A DNA stretch of 36,820 nt from Segatella copri. Its GTDB lineage: Bacteria > Bacteroidota > Bacteroidia > Bacteroidales > Bacteroidaceae. Of this stretch, positions 7,857 through 14,824 are shown one piece after another (within the stretch, counting starts at the first letter, position 1; each line of letters begins with the position of its first letter). Below the pieces are notes generated by a model, which was given only the letters and a program-made list of their open reading frames with translations, was not told the origin of the DNA and did not search any database. Made by a program: the position numbers and the translations under genes. Where the stretch lies: NCBI RefSeq assembly GCF_009495355.1, contig NZ_VZAD01000071.1, positions 1 to 36,820 of the forward strand, read 5' to 3'.

Positions 7857-7891
7857 AATCTAACCTTTGTGAGTTGATAAAATTAAAGTTG

Positions 7892-7922
7892 CAAAGGTAA
7901 GGGCGGAAAATCAAAACGCAAA
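7892..7922 (-). promoter_or_regulatory. Promoter of the primase-helicase gene
   Basis: On the minus strand TTTG (7919-7922) and TACCTTTG (7892-7899) are separated by 19 bp, the canonical Bacteroidetes spacing. The start codon at 7856 is about 35 bp downstream of the -7 box. The 49-bp repeat starts on the -33 box. Confidence 0.8.
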
Positions 7923-7969
7923 ACACAAACCTACGCAGAATGGAGAAGTTTGCACCGGCAATGTTAAAA
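7921..7969 (-). promoter_or_regulatory. 49-bp upstream element, copy A (helicase promoter)
   Basis: This sequence aligns without gaps to 9882-9930, with roughly 38 of 49 positions identical, including TTTTAAC at the distal end and CATTCTGCGTA near the -33 box. It begins at the second base of the -33 box, exactly as copy B does at the integrase promoter. That shared register makes an activator or recombinase binding site more likely than a random duplication. Confidence 0.65.
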
Positions 7970-8017
7970 GATTGGAAATCAAGGTGCTTGATGTAGCCTT
8001 TCGGGATAAGATAGAAC

Positions 8018-8063
8018 GAAAAATCCCGAAGAAAGGCTTGCTGGTAAACCTTTCCTCGGGATG
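8018..8063 (-). terminator. Intrinsic terminator of the integrase operon, with alternative fold
   Basis: On the minus strand ATCCCGAGGAAAGG (8050-8063) pairs with CCTTTCTTCGGGAT (8023-8036) with one G-U or mismatch and is followed by TTTTC. It lies about 175 bp after the small accessory gene. The second arm can instead pair with a third copy of the sequence at 7995-8007 (AGCCTTTCGGGAT), giving two mutually exclusive hairpins. Transcription would thus stop before the helicase promoter unless the alternative forms. Confidence 0.6.
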
Positions 8064-8082
8064 AACAAAAATGTATTCCTGC

Positions 8083-8210
8083 ATGTCATACGTTTTATAT
8101 GTCATACGATAAAACTGTAAAACGTTTGACATCGGCAGTTCTTCGTTCTTCACAGAAATGCTTGATACGACAGTGAATCAGTACGTCAGCAAGTCTATAC
8201 GACAGTGAAT
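8083..8210 (+). repeat. Two pairs of short direct repeats
   Basis: ATGTCATACG occurs at 8083-8092 and 8099-8108 (16-bp period). ATACGACAGTGAAT occurs at 8165-8178 and 8197-8210 (32-bp period). They lie in the gene-free stretch 7857-8237 between the accessory gene and the helicase. Spacing by about 1.5 or 3 helical turns suggests binding sites for an integrase arm domain, excisionase or regulator. No small ORF here is credible. Confidence 0.5.
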
Positions 8211-8237
8211 AACCGATGCCTCAAAGATGCGAGTTTT

Positions 8238-8609
8238 TCAGCTAAAGTAATTAGTCCCTCCGTAGAGTTGCAGGACAATGGCTGTTTTCTCTTTTGCTCC
8301 GTACAGCCTCTTGAAGATGGCATCACGAAGTTGTGTAGCCCCATTAGAGGTTAGGCGGAAGCAAATGGCAACAATCATAGGGAATCCATACAGCGTTTGC
8401 CAAACGCCTTTGGAAAGTTCTTCCCTTTGTTGGACCTCCAACATAGACAACATACCTTCTTTATATATAGCTCGTATCACGGCTTTGAGCTTCGGGGCGG
8501 TAACATAAAGCATATCCACCAACTCACTCTCACTCATCCACAAGTTCTCCAAGTTGGACGGAATGGAAAGCATTCCATTTCCGCCCACGGTGATTATTGT
8601 CCTTTTCAT
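8238..8609 (-). CDS. Small RhuM-like accessory protein of the element
   Basis: This 123-residue protein overlaps the integrase stop by 4 bp, so it is translationally coupled to it. Residues of about 27-53 (SESELVDMLYVTAPKLKAV) look like a helix-turn-helix. The second half, EVQQREELSKGVWQTLYGFP, then IVAICFRLTSNGATQLRDA, resembles the RhuM-type pattern E-V-Q...Y-N-L-D-x-I-I-x-V-G-Y-R-V-x-S-x-x-G-T-Q-F-R. That is a resemblance from memory, not a search result. Position suggests a role in excision or regulation of the element. It is too short for a full RhuM protein. Confidence 0.7.
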   Translation of the reverse strand: MKRTIITVGGNGMLSIPSNLENLWMSESELVDMLYVTAPKLKAVIRAIYKEGMLSMLEVQQREELSKGVWQTLYGFPMIVAICFRLTSNGATQLRDAIFKRLYGAKEKTAIVLQLYGGTNYFS

Positions 8610-9829
8610 GCCATCCCTCCCATTGCAGGCAAATGCCCCTTGATTCGACTTTCAAAGACAGATATGTCATGATCAAGCTTGGTGCTTGTCACCTTGGCAT
8701 ATATCTGTGTCGTGGTGATATTCGTGTGACCAAGAATCTTACTCACGCTCTCTATCGGCATTCCGTACTCCAAGGCTAAAACAGCCCAACTATGACGTGA
8801 GACATGAAACGAGACACGCTTCTTGATGCCACACATTGCAGCAACTTTCTTTATGCGCTTGTTGATGCTGTCAAGGTTGCCGATATTGAACAAGTGACTT
8901 CCTTTTCTGAAAGCCTTGTATCTCCCAATAATCTGCATGGGAATGTCCATCAACTTGATTTGGAACGGAACGCCTGTCTTCTGACGCTTGGAAACAATCC
9001 AAGGAGCACCGTTTATCATGCTGATGTTATCTTCCGTCAAGTTTTTGATGTCGATGAAAGATATACCTGTCCAACAGCCAAAGATAAAAAGGTCTCTCGC
9101 AAATGCCATGTGCGGGTCTTCCAACTTTATCTCTATCATGGCGGTTAGCTCGTCCAATGTCAAGAACTCACGTTCCTTGTGGTCTGGGTCAACGTGGTAC
9201 ATGGCAAATGGATTTCTCGGTATCTTGCCGTTGTAGTGAGCTGCCGTTACAATATGCTTCAGTGGTATGGAGTAAATCCAAATGGAGGACTGCGCAAGTC
9301 CGACGACATTCTTCAGATACAGGCAATAGTCACGGATGAACTCCTCAGTAAGCTCGTTCATGGACATATCGCTGCGCTTGTACTGATACTTGATGAAATC
9401 GGCAACATACTTTCTTACCGTCAGATACTTGCGGTAGGTGTTCTTGGCTCTATCCTTGCCCACACGCTTGGCAAAAGCTGCGTTCTCTTTGTCAAAGGCT
9501 CTGAGCAATGTCTCGTATTCCGTGCCTATGCCTTGGTAGGCGTTTCTCACCATTTCAGCGGTAACGAACGCCTCACGGTCGGAAAGTCGCTGGTAATGCT
9601 TGGTGATTTGAGCCTTGATGTTGTCAAGCGCAAAGTTCACCTCCTTGGCTTCCTTACTCTTGCCTGTGGCTCTGTTGCCCTTGGCATCCCAAATAGCCTT
9701 GGTAACGCTCTGCTTGCAACTGAACTGTGCGATAGTTCCGTTGATTGTCACTCGTCCCATGATAGGGACAATTCCGTTTCTCTCCTTGCTTCCATTTACA
9801 TAGAAGACTGTCTTGAAAGTGCATCTCAT
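8606..9829 (-). CDS. Tyrosine recombinase / integrase, IntDOT-like
   Basis: This 407-residue enzyme integrates and excises the element. The N-terminal arm-binding domain (residues 1-75) and SAM-like core-binding domain (about 110-205) precede the catalytic domain. Catalytic residues seen are a Lys in WIVSKRQKTG (about 284), His342 and Arg345 in FHVSRHSW, His368 in ILGHTN, and nucleophile Tyr377 in TTTQIYAKV. The first arginine, normally in TGLR, is replaced: GCWTGISFIDI has Ser257. The same Arg-to-Ser change is known for CTnDOT IntDOT, pointing to that family and its tolerance of mismatched sites. The gene has its own promoter and ends overlapping the accessory gene. Confidence 0.95.
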   Translation of the reverse strand: MRCTFKTVFYVNGSKERNGIVPIMGRVTINGTIAQFSCKQSVTKAIWDAKGNRATGKSKEAKEVNFALDNIKAQITKHYQRLSDREAFVTAEMVRNAYQGIGTEYETLLRAFDKENAAFAKRVGKDRAKNTYRKYLTVRKYVADFIKYQYKRSDMSMNELTEEFIRDYCLYLKNVVGLAQSSIWIYSIPLKHIVTAAHYNGKIPRNPFAMYHVDPDHKEREFLTLDELTAMIEIKLEDPHMAFARDLFIFGCWTGISFIDIKNLTEDNISMINGAPWIVSKRQKTGVPFQIKLMDIPMQIIGRYKAFRKGSHLFNIGNLDSINKRIKKVAAMCGIKKRVSFHVSRHSWAVLALEYGMPIESVSKILGHTNITTTQIYAKVTSTKLDHDISVFESRIKGHLPAMGGMA

Positions 9830-9852
9830 AATTCTTACTTTTTTGTTCGGTG

Positions 9853-9883
9853 CAAAATTAAACTATGAGAGCTGCATGGCAAA
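9853..9883 (-). promoter_or_regulatory. Promoter of the integrase gene
   Basis: On the minus strand TTTG (9880-9883) and TAATTTTG (9853-9860) are 19 bp apart. The -7 box ends 23 bp before the integrase ATG at 9829. The 49-bp upstream element overlaps the -33 box in the same register as at the helicase promoter. Confidence 0.8.
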
Positions 9884-9930
9884 ATCGAAACTTACGCAGA
9901 ATGGGGAAATATGAACCGTCACCGTTAAAA
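9882..9930 (-). promoter_or_regulatory. 49-bp upstream element, copy B (integrase promoter)
   Basis: This is the ungapped partner of 7921-7969. The best conserved parts are TTTTAAC (distal) and CCATTCTGCGTA (12 bp, close to -33). Its position next to a complete promoter suggests a shared activator. Binding of the integrase itself is an alternative because the copy near 9.9 kb is also close to the presumed attachment site. Confidence 0.65.
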
Positions 9931-9952
9931 ATGCTTATTAGGGCGTTTCTGC

Positions 9953-9992
9953 GAGGTAATGATTTGAAAGCGTTTCTATTTCCTCAATCTGC
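9953..9992 (+). repeat. Candidate right end (att-like direct repeat) of the mobile element
   Basis: GAGGTAATGATTT (9953-9965) and CAATCTGC (9985-9992) repeat the left-end copy at 522-562. It lies about 125 bp upstream of the integrase start, a usual place for an integrase-proximal attachment site. The middle of the repeat is diverged, so it may instead be a pair of integrase-binding sites inside the ends. Confidence 0.35.
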
Positions 9993-10197
9993 GTTTTTTG
10001 CATTTCCTCGTCTATGCCACTTAAAGCCAACTACTGCCACAACCACTTGAAACTCAAAACAAATGCTCGATTTCGCTATTTTTTGCCTTTTTAGGCGTTC
10101 TTTTCATCAAAAAAACTTTTTACGTATGAGCACATGCTCAACGGTAAATCTAAAAGTATCTGGGGACATCAGTTCTTAGGTTGATGATGCTGTGGAC
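9993..10197. other. Gene-free junction between mobile element and ispG
   Basis: No gene is visible. The only structure is TGAGCA-CA-TGCTCA at 10127-10140; on the minus strand, downstream of ispG, it is followed by a TACGTAAAAAG stretch and then seven T's, so it could be a weak terminator for the rpoN-ispG run. A short GCCT/AGGC hairpin lies near 10086-10095. The rest is AT-rich sequence. Confidence 0.4.
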
Positions 10198-12066
10198 TCA
10201 TTTCTTATCCGCATCAATGAGGGCAAGCAGATGCTCTACTGCCACTTCTTGCGGGATATTCTTCTCTATGCAAACCTGCTTGCGGTATAGGCTTACCTTG
10301 TTGGGACCGGCACCTACATAGCCATAGTCGGCATCTGCCATTTCACCAGGACCATTCACGATACAGCCCATAATGCCAATCTTCAAGCCCTTCAGATGCT
10401 TGGTGGCTTCCTTGATCTGGGCAATGGTTTCGCGAAGGTCGTAGAGTGTACGGCCACAACCCGGACAACTGATATACTCGGTCTTGCTGGTACGCAGACG
10501 GGCAGCCTGGAGAATACCGAAAGCAGTCTCATCAATGGTCTGGGCAGGGATGTCGCCATTGTTCATCAGCCAGATGCCGTCGGTCAGACCGTCTATCATC
10601 AAGGCTCCCATGTCGGCTGCGGCTTCCAACTGGAAGTCGCTCTTCTCCTCCTTGCTGTGCTGATACATCTCTGCGAAGATGACAGGGTTCTTCAAGCCGG
10701 CATTCATCATCTCGTGTACCAGGGCACGCTGGTCGCCAAGTCGGTTCTGGTGATTGCTCACGCAGATGACTACCACTTCCGGATGATTCTTCAAGCACGC
10801 GATGTATTCTTCGGCTGGAGTACCAAACTGCAAGGTGAGGAACTTGATGTCAGCCCTGATGCTGGCGATGAGCGGCATAGCCATGGCGGGGAAGATAGGA
10901 TAGAGCTTGGCACCCGTGGTCTCTGGTTTGCTGTTCAGGGTCTCGTAGACATTATAATCTACGATGTAGCTCTGGCCAGGCACAAACTGCTGAGGCTTCT
11001 TTCCACCTATATATATATAGTCGGGTTTGGCATCCTCATTGTCGCAAATCGTGCTCTCGCCATTGATACGGTTGCTGATGACTACGGGAACCTGATTTCC
11101 GCCAATATTGCCTACAGCCTGAGTCTCTCTGCGCACAGGACGAAGCCAGTCGAACTGAGGACAAGCCTCGCCAGGAATCAGCAGCTGCCCCTGCTTCTTT
11201 CCGATATAATCCACCAGATGACGGGCTACAGGAATCTCTGCGGCAGGTTCCTCGCTCAGACTTACACGCACGGTATCGCCGATACCATCGGCAAGCAAGG
11301 CACCGATACCCACAGCACTCTTGATTCTTCCGTCCTCGCCTTCACCAGCCTCAGTAACGCCCAAATGCAGCGGATAGCTCATGCCTTCCTTCTCCATCTC
11401 GCTGACCAAGAGGCGCATAGAGCGAACCATCACTACGGTATTGGATGACTTAATGCTGATGACCACATCGTGGAAATTCTCTTTCTTGCAGATGCGGAGG
11501 AACTCCATACAGCTCTCTACGATGCCTTCGGGAGTATCGCCATAGCGGTTGCGGATGCGGTCGGACAGCGAGCCATGGTTCACGCCGATGCGGATGGCAG
11601 TATGATTCTCCTTGCAGATATTGAGGAATGGAACGAATCGGTCTTCTATCTTCTGCAGTTCGTGAGCATATTCCTCATCGGTATATTCCTGCTTGATGAA
11701 CTTGCGGGCAGGATCAACATAGTTGCCAGGATTGACACGCACCTTCTCGCAGTAGAGAGCAGCAACGTCGGCAACGTTAGGATTGAAGTGAACATCAGCT
11801 ACAAGCGGTGTCAGATAGCCGTCGGCACGAATGCCGGCATTGATGTTCTTCATGTTCTCTGCCTCCCGTGAACCTTGTGTGGTAAAGCGTACCAACTCGC
11901 CACCTGCCTTGATGATTTCCTCAGCCTGACGTATGCAAGCCTCGGTATCATTGGTATTGGTGGTGGTCATCGACTGGATGCGTACGGGATTGTCGCCGCC
12001 TAAGTCGAGTGATCCGATATGAGCCACAGAAGAGGCACGGCGAGTGTAATTGAATAAGTCTACCAT
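10198..12066 (-). CDS. ispG: 4-hydroxy-3-methylbut-2-enyl diphosphate synthase
   Basis: IspG (GcpE) reduces MEcPP to HMBPP in the MEP isoprenoid pathway, using a 4Fe-4S cluster in the cytoplasm. The N-terminal TIM barrel starts NYTRRASSVAHIGSLDLGG. A long insert of about 250 residues (roughly 290-480), as in Bacteroidetes and plant enzymes, precedes the iron-sulfur domain, with cluster cysteines in CPGCGRTLYDL and MGCIVNGPGEM. The Met at 12066 follows the purE stop directly and gives the expected MVDLFNY start; an upstream Met at 12087 would overlap purE by 20 bp. It is the last gene of a leftward run after purE. Confidence 0.95.
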   Translation of the reverse strand: MVDLFNYTRRASSVAHIGSLDLGGDNPVRIQSMTTTNTNDTEACIRQAEEIIKAGGELVRFTTQGSREAENMKNINAGIRADGYLTPLVADVHFNPNVADVAALYCEKVRVNPGNYVDPARKFIKQEYTDEEYAHELQKIEDRFVPFLNICKENHTAIRIGVNHGSLSDRIRNRYGDTPEGIVESCMEFLRICKKENFHDVVISIKSSNTVVMVRSMRLLVSEMEKEGMSYPLHLGVTEAGEGEDGRIKSAVGIGALLADGIGDTVRVSLSEEPAAEIPVARHLVDYIGKKQGQLLIPGEACPQFDWLRPVRRETQAVGNIGGNQVPVVISNRINGESTICDNEDAKPDYIYIGGKKPQQFVPGQSYIVDYNVYETLNSKPETTGAKLYPIFPAMAMPLIASIRADIKFLTLQFGTPAEEYIACLKNHPEVVVICVSNHQNRLGDQRALVHEMMNAGLKNPVIFAEMYQHSKEEKSDFQLEAAADMGALMIDGLTDGIWLMNNGDIPAQTIDETAFGILQAARLRTSKTEYISCPGCGRTLYDLRETIAQIKEATKHLKGLKIGIMGCIVNGPGEMADADYGYVGAGPNKVSLYRKQVCIEKNIPQEVAVEHLLALIDADKK

Positions 12067-12067
12067 G

Positions 12068-12574
12068 TTAGTTGCACTTGTACTCAAACTTCACTTCCGC
12101 CAAGTCTTTGTTGGCTTTCTCAATCTTGGCACCAAGGCCAGCCTTCCATGCTTCTACCTTCTGAGCCACTTCCTCATCGCAGAGAGCAATCATCTCGGCA
12201 GCAAGGATGGCTGCATTTTGAGCAGCATTGACTCCGACAGTAGCTACAGGGATTCCAGGAGGCATCTGGATAATACTGAGCATGGCATCAAGACCATCGA
12301 GCATACCCTTGATAGGCACACCGATGACAGGAAGTGGAGTAGATGCGGCAATAACTCCAGGCAGGGCTGCAGCCATGCCGGCAGCTGCGATGATGACCTT
12401 CACACCACGAGCCTTGGCTCCCTTGGCAAATGATTCTACTGCATCGGGGGTGCGATGTGCTGAGAGGGCATTTACCTCGAAAGGAATCTGGTTGTCGTTC
12501 AACCAGTTACATGCTTTTTCCATAACAGGCAGGTCGCTTGTACTGCCCATGATAATGCTAACTAATGGTTTCAT
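12068..12574 (-). CDS. purE: N5-carboxyaminoimidazole ribonucleotide mutase
   Basis: PurE converts N5-CAIR to CAIR in purine synthesis. The 168-residue length is standard for class I PurE. Motifs include IIMGSTSDLPVM (residues 6-17) with the substrate-binding Ser and Asp, the catalytic His in SAHRTPD (about 39-45), the glycine-rich AAAGMAAALPGV and the C-terminal helix with NAAQNAAILAAEMIAL. No other pur gene is nearby, so its place between a PAP2-like gene and ispG reflects local operon structure, not a purine cluster. There is a 65-bp gap upstream with no convincing promoter. Confidence 0.97.
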   Translation of the reverse strand: MKPLVSIIMGSTSDLPVMEKACNWLNDNQIPFEVNALSAHRTPDAVESFAKGAKARGVKVIIAAAGMAAALPGVIAASTPLPVIGVPIKGMLDGLDAMLSIIQMPPGIPVATVGVNAAQNAAILAAEMIALCDEEVAQKVEAWKAGLGAKIEKANKDLAEVKFEYKCN

Positions 12575-12639
12575 TGTTTTCTTATATTTATAATTTTACT
12601 GTATTTGTTTTCTATTATTCCTGCTGACAGTTTTTTCCC

Positions 12640-13248
12640 TCAGATGACGAGGAAGGCGCAGACGAGTCCGATGAAGAATCCTGTTACAACCTGCGACAGG
12701 CTGTGTTGGCGCAGTATCATTCGTGCTGTACCTACCATGCCTGCCAGGATGAGTACCAGACAGAGCCACCAGATGGGGTTGAACGAGAAACTGATAGAAT
12801 AAGCCAGTAAGGCTCCTGCCACACCGCCTATGGCTGCTGTATGGGTGGATATCTTCCACCATATATTGATGAAGGCACACACCATCTGTATAATCAAAGC
12901 AGCCACTAAGATGATGCTGATGACACGGGGAGTGTTGCGGTATTCCATCAGGAAAAAGCACCCAAAGTAGCACACGATGGAGATGATGTAGGGCACGATG
13001 CGTCGTTCTTTCTTGCCCAGTTCGGTGGTGCTCCATCCCTGGTATCGGCGGTAGATATGGATAAGTACCGAAGGCAGAAGAATGGTAAACAAGTAGACGG
13101 TGAGCAGCATGGGCAACTTATAAGCCAAAGGCAGGAGCGACATGTAACTGAACAGAAACAATGCCACAAGTCCTACCAAGGGCAGATAGAACGGTGTGAA
13201 AAGCATGCTCATGATGCGTGCTGTCAATATGATATTCTTTTCTTTCAT
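12640..13248 (-). CDS. PAP2-like integral membrane protein
   Basis: From the Met at 13248 the product has 202 residues and about six membrane segments. It aligns by motif with PAP2/lipid phosphatases: a KKERRIVPY segment for motif 1, ISTHTA for the second motif (usually PSGHT), and ARMILRQHSLSQV for the third (usually SRxxxxxHxxxD). The Asp that normally follows the third-motif His is Gln here, so activity on lipid pyrophosphates is uncertain. An earlier Met (13278) abuts the rpoN stop (TAGATG) but arises within a local 15-bp duplication, so 13248 is preferred. It is probably co-transcribed with rpoN. Confidence 0.75.
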   Translation of the reverse strand: MKEKNIILTARIMSMLFTPFYLPLVGLVALFLFSYMSLLPLAYKLPMLLTVYLFTILLPSVLIHIYRRYQGWSTTELGKKERRIVPYIISIVCYFGCFFLMEYRNTPRVISIILVAALIIQMVCAFINIWWKISTHTAAIGGVAGALLAYSISFSFNPIWWLCLVLILAGMVGTARMILRQHSLSQVVTGFFIGLVCAFLVI

Positions 13249-13278
13249 AACAATCTTTTTGTTTTCTAAGCCTTGCAT

Positions 13279-14802
13279 CTATTTTCTAAGCCTTGCTACA
13301 GGAATGCCCAACTGCTCTCTGTATTTGGCTACCGTGCGGCGGGCTACAGGGAACCCTTTTTCTTTCAGCACCTTGGAAAGGGCATCATCGCTGAGAGGTT
13401 TTTTCTTGTCTTCGTGCTCTATTAGTTCTTTCAGAGTCAACTTGATTTTACGGGTCGACATTTCCTCGCCGTCTTCGGTGGTGTAACTGTCTGTAAAGAA
13501 GAACTTCAGCGGAAAAGTTCCCCATTTTGTCTGGGCGTATTTCATGTTGCTGACACGCGATATGGTACTTTTGTCGAGTCCTGTACGTTCTTCTATATCC
13601 TTGAGAATCATAGGTTTCAAGTCGGCCTCGTCGCCATCGAGGAAGAAGGCTTTCTGTCTTTCGATGATGGCTTTCATCGTGACGATGAGTGTGTGTCGGC
13701 GTTGCCTGATGGCTTCGATGAATCCTTGTGCCTTGTCAACTTTCTCCTTGGCATAGAGCAATGCCTCCTTGTCCTGCCGGCTCATGTTTCCCTTGTTCTT
13801 TTTATAGGTGTCTATCATGTCGGTAAATGAGGTGGAGACGGTCAGCTCGGGCATATTGCCCCGGTTGAGCGAGAATGTCACCGTGCCGTCGTCGTTGGTG
13901 TCGACGATGAAGTCGGGCGTTATCTGTTGCAGGTTTCTGCCTTCGGTCTCGCCTAACGATGCTCCCGGCTTAGGGTTGAGCTTGCGAATCTCTTCCTGCA
14001 GGGTGGCGAGCTGGGTGTCGTTCAGTTCAAGTCCCGTCTTTATCTTGTCCCAATGCTTCTTGGTGAACTCGTCGTAGTAGTCGGTGAATACTTCTTCCAT
14101 CGACTTGCGCAACACGCCCTTAGGCATGCGTTTCACTTGTAAGAGCAGACATTCCTGCAGGCTTCTTGCTCCGATGCCGGCAGGGTCGAAGGTTTGCAGA
14201 ATGTGCAATATCCTCTCCAGCTTCTGTTCGCTGACGTCTATATTCTGATAGATGGCGAGTTCGTCGCAAATACTGTCGAGGTCTTTGCGCAACAGGCCGT
14301 CGTCGTCGAGTGATCCGATGAGATATTCCATGATCTGCTTCTCGGTATCGTCGAGCATCTGCATGTCCATCTGCTCCTTCAGCTTGTCGTAGAAGGAGGT
14401 GGTGTCGCCGTAAACCATTTCCTCGTAGTCGGCATCCTGCTTGTTGTTTCTGTCTGAATTATAGTCGGGCATCAGGTCGTCGCGTCCTATGTTTTCCAGT
14501 GCCGAGTCGAGAGCGTCTTCTCTTTCCTCCTTTTCTGTCTGTGCCTCGTAGTCGTCCTGCTCGTCATTGTTATGCGAGTCGTTGTCTTCCGGCAAATGAT
14601 CGTTTTCGTTTGTGTCATTTGCCAGCATGTCGTCTGGATTCTCGCTTTCCAGGGCTGGATTGTCGTCCAGCTCAGCATTGATGCTGTCCTCTAATTCGGT
14701 AAGTGGCATTTCCAAGAGTTTCACCTGCAACATTTGCTGGGCAGAGAGCTTTTGCAGCTGTTGGAGCTTCTGTTCTTGTGTCTGAATGAGTTTCTGAGCC
14801 AT
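13279..14802 (-). CDS. rpoN: RNA polymerase sigma-54 factor
   Basis: This 507-residue sigma-54 directs transcription at -24/-12 promoters with enhancer-binding ATPases. Region I is Gln-rich (IQTQEQKLQQLQKLSAQQML, residues 6-25) with the LLEMPLTELEDSINAELDDN core. It is followed by an acidic linker (about 55-105), the core-binding domain (about 110-300), and the C-terminal DNA-binding part ending in the RpoN box ARRTVAKYRE near residue 490. It lies 22 bp after the conserved unknown gene at 14825-15475. No sigma-54 activator gene is seen in this window. Confidence 0.97.
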   Translation of the reverse strand: MAQKLIQTQEQKLQQLQKLSAQQMLQVKLLEMPLTELEDSINAELDDNPALESENPDDMLANDTNENDHLPEDNDSHNNDEQDDYEAQTEKEEREDALDSALENIGRDDLMPDYNSDRNNKQDADYEEMVYGDTTSFYDKLKEQMDMQMLDDTEKQIMEYLIGSLDDDGLLRKDLDSICDELAIYQNIDVSEQKLERILHILQTFDPAGIGARSLQECLLLQVKRMPKGVLRKSMEEVFTDYYDEFTKKHWDKIKTGLELNDTQLATLQEEIRKLNPKPGASLGETEGRNLQQITPDFIVDTNDDGTVTFSLNRGNMPELTVSTSFTDMIDTYKKNKGNMSRQDKEALLYAKEKVDKAQGFIEAIRQRRHTLIVTMKAIIERQKAFFLDGDEADLKPMILKDIEERTGLDKSTISRVSNMKYAQTKWGTFPLKFFFTDSYTTEDGEEMSTRKIKLTLKELIEHEDKKKPLSDDALSKVLKEKGFPVARRTVAKYREQLGIPVARLRK

Positions 14803-14824
14803 TTTTACTTGGTGTGAGTTATAT

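Larger units (their letters stand above)
522..9992. mobile_element. NBU-like mobilizable integrative element with surface-protein cargo
   Basis: The segment has the full set of a Bacteroides-type mobilizable element: tyrosine recombinase (8606-9829), small accessory protein, primase-helicase, iteron-rich origin candidate, Toprim primase, oriT-like hairpins and a MobV relaxase. It encodes no mating-pore genes, so transfer would depend on a helper conjugative element. Three exported proteins at 799-3350, visibly more AT-rich than the mobility genes, look like cargo. Limits are set by an imperfect 40-bp direct repeat and are uncertain. The core 3837-9829 is secure; inclusion of the cargo is inferred. 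Confidence 0.6.

Noticed and set aside
7911..8153. 80-residue leftward ORF
   Set aside because: It spans the terminator, the 49-bp element and the helicase -33 box, so regulatory sequence explains the region better.
9865..10050. 61-residue rightward ORF
   Set aside because: It lies over the integrase upstream element and att-like repeat; translation has no family features.
9993..10197. tRNA gene as integration target
   Set aside because: No cloverleaf or CCA-type end could be recognised near either presumed element end.
10396..11448. 350-residue ORF antisense to ispG
   Set aside because: Composition is a frame shadow of ispG codons; the IspG motifs on the other strand are complete.
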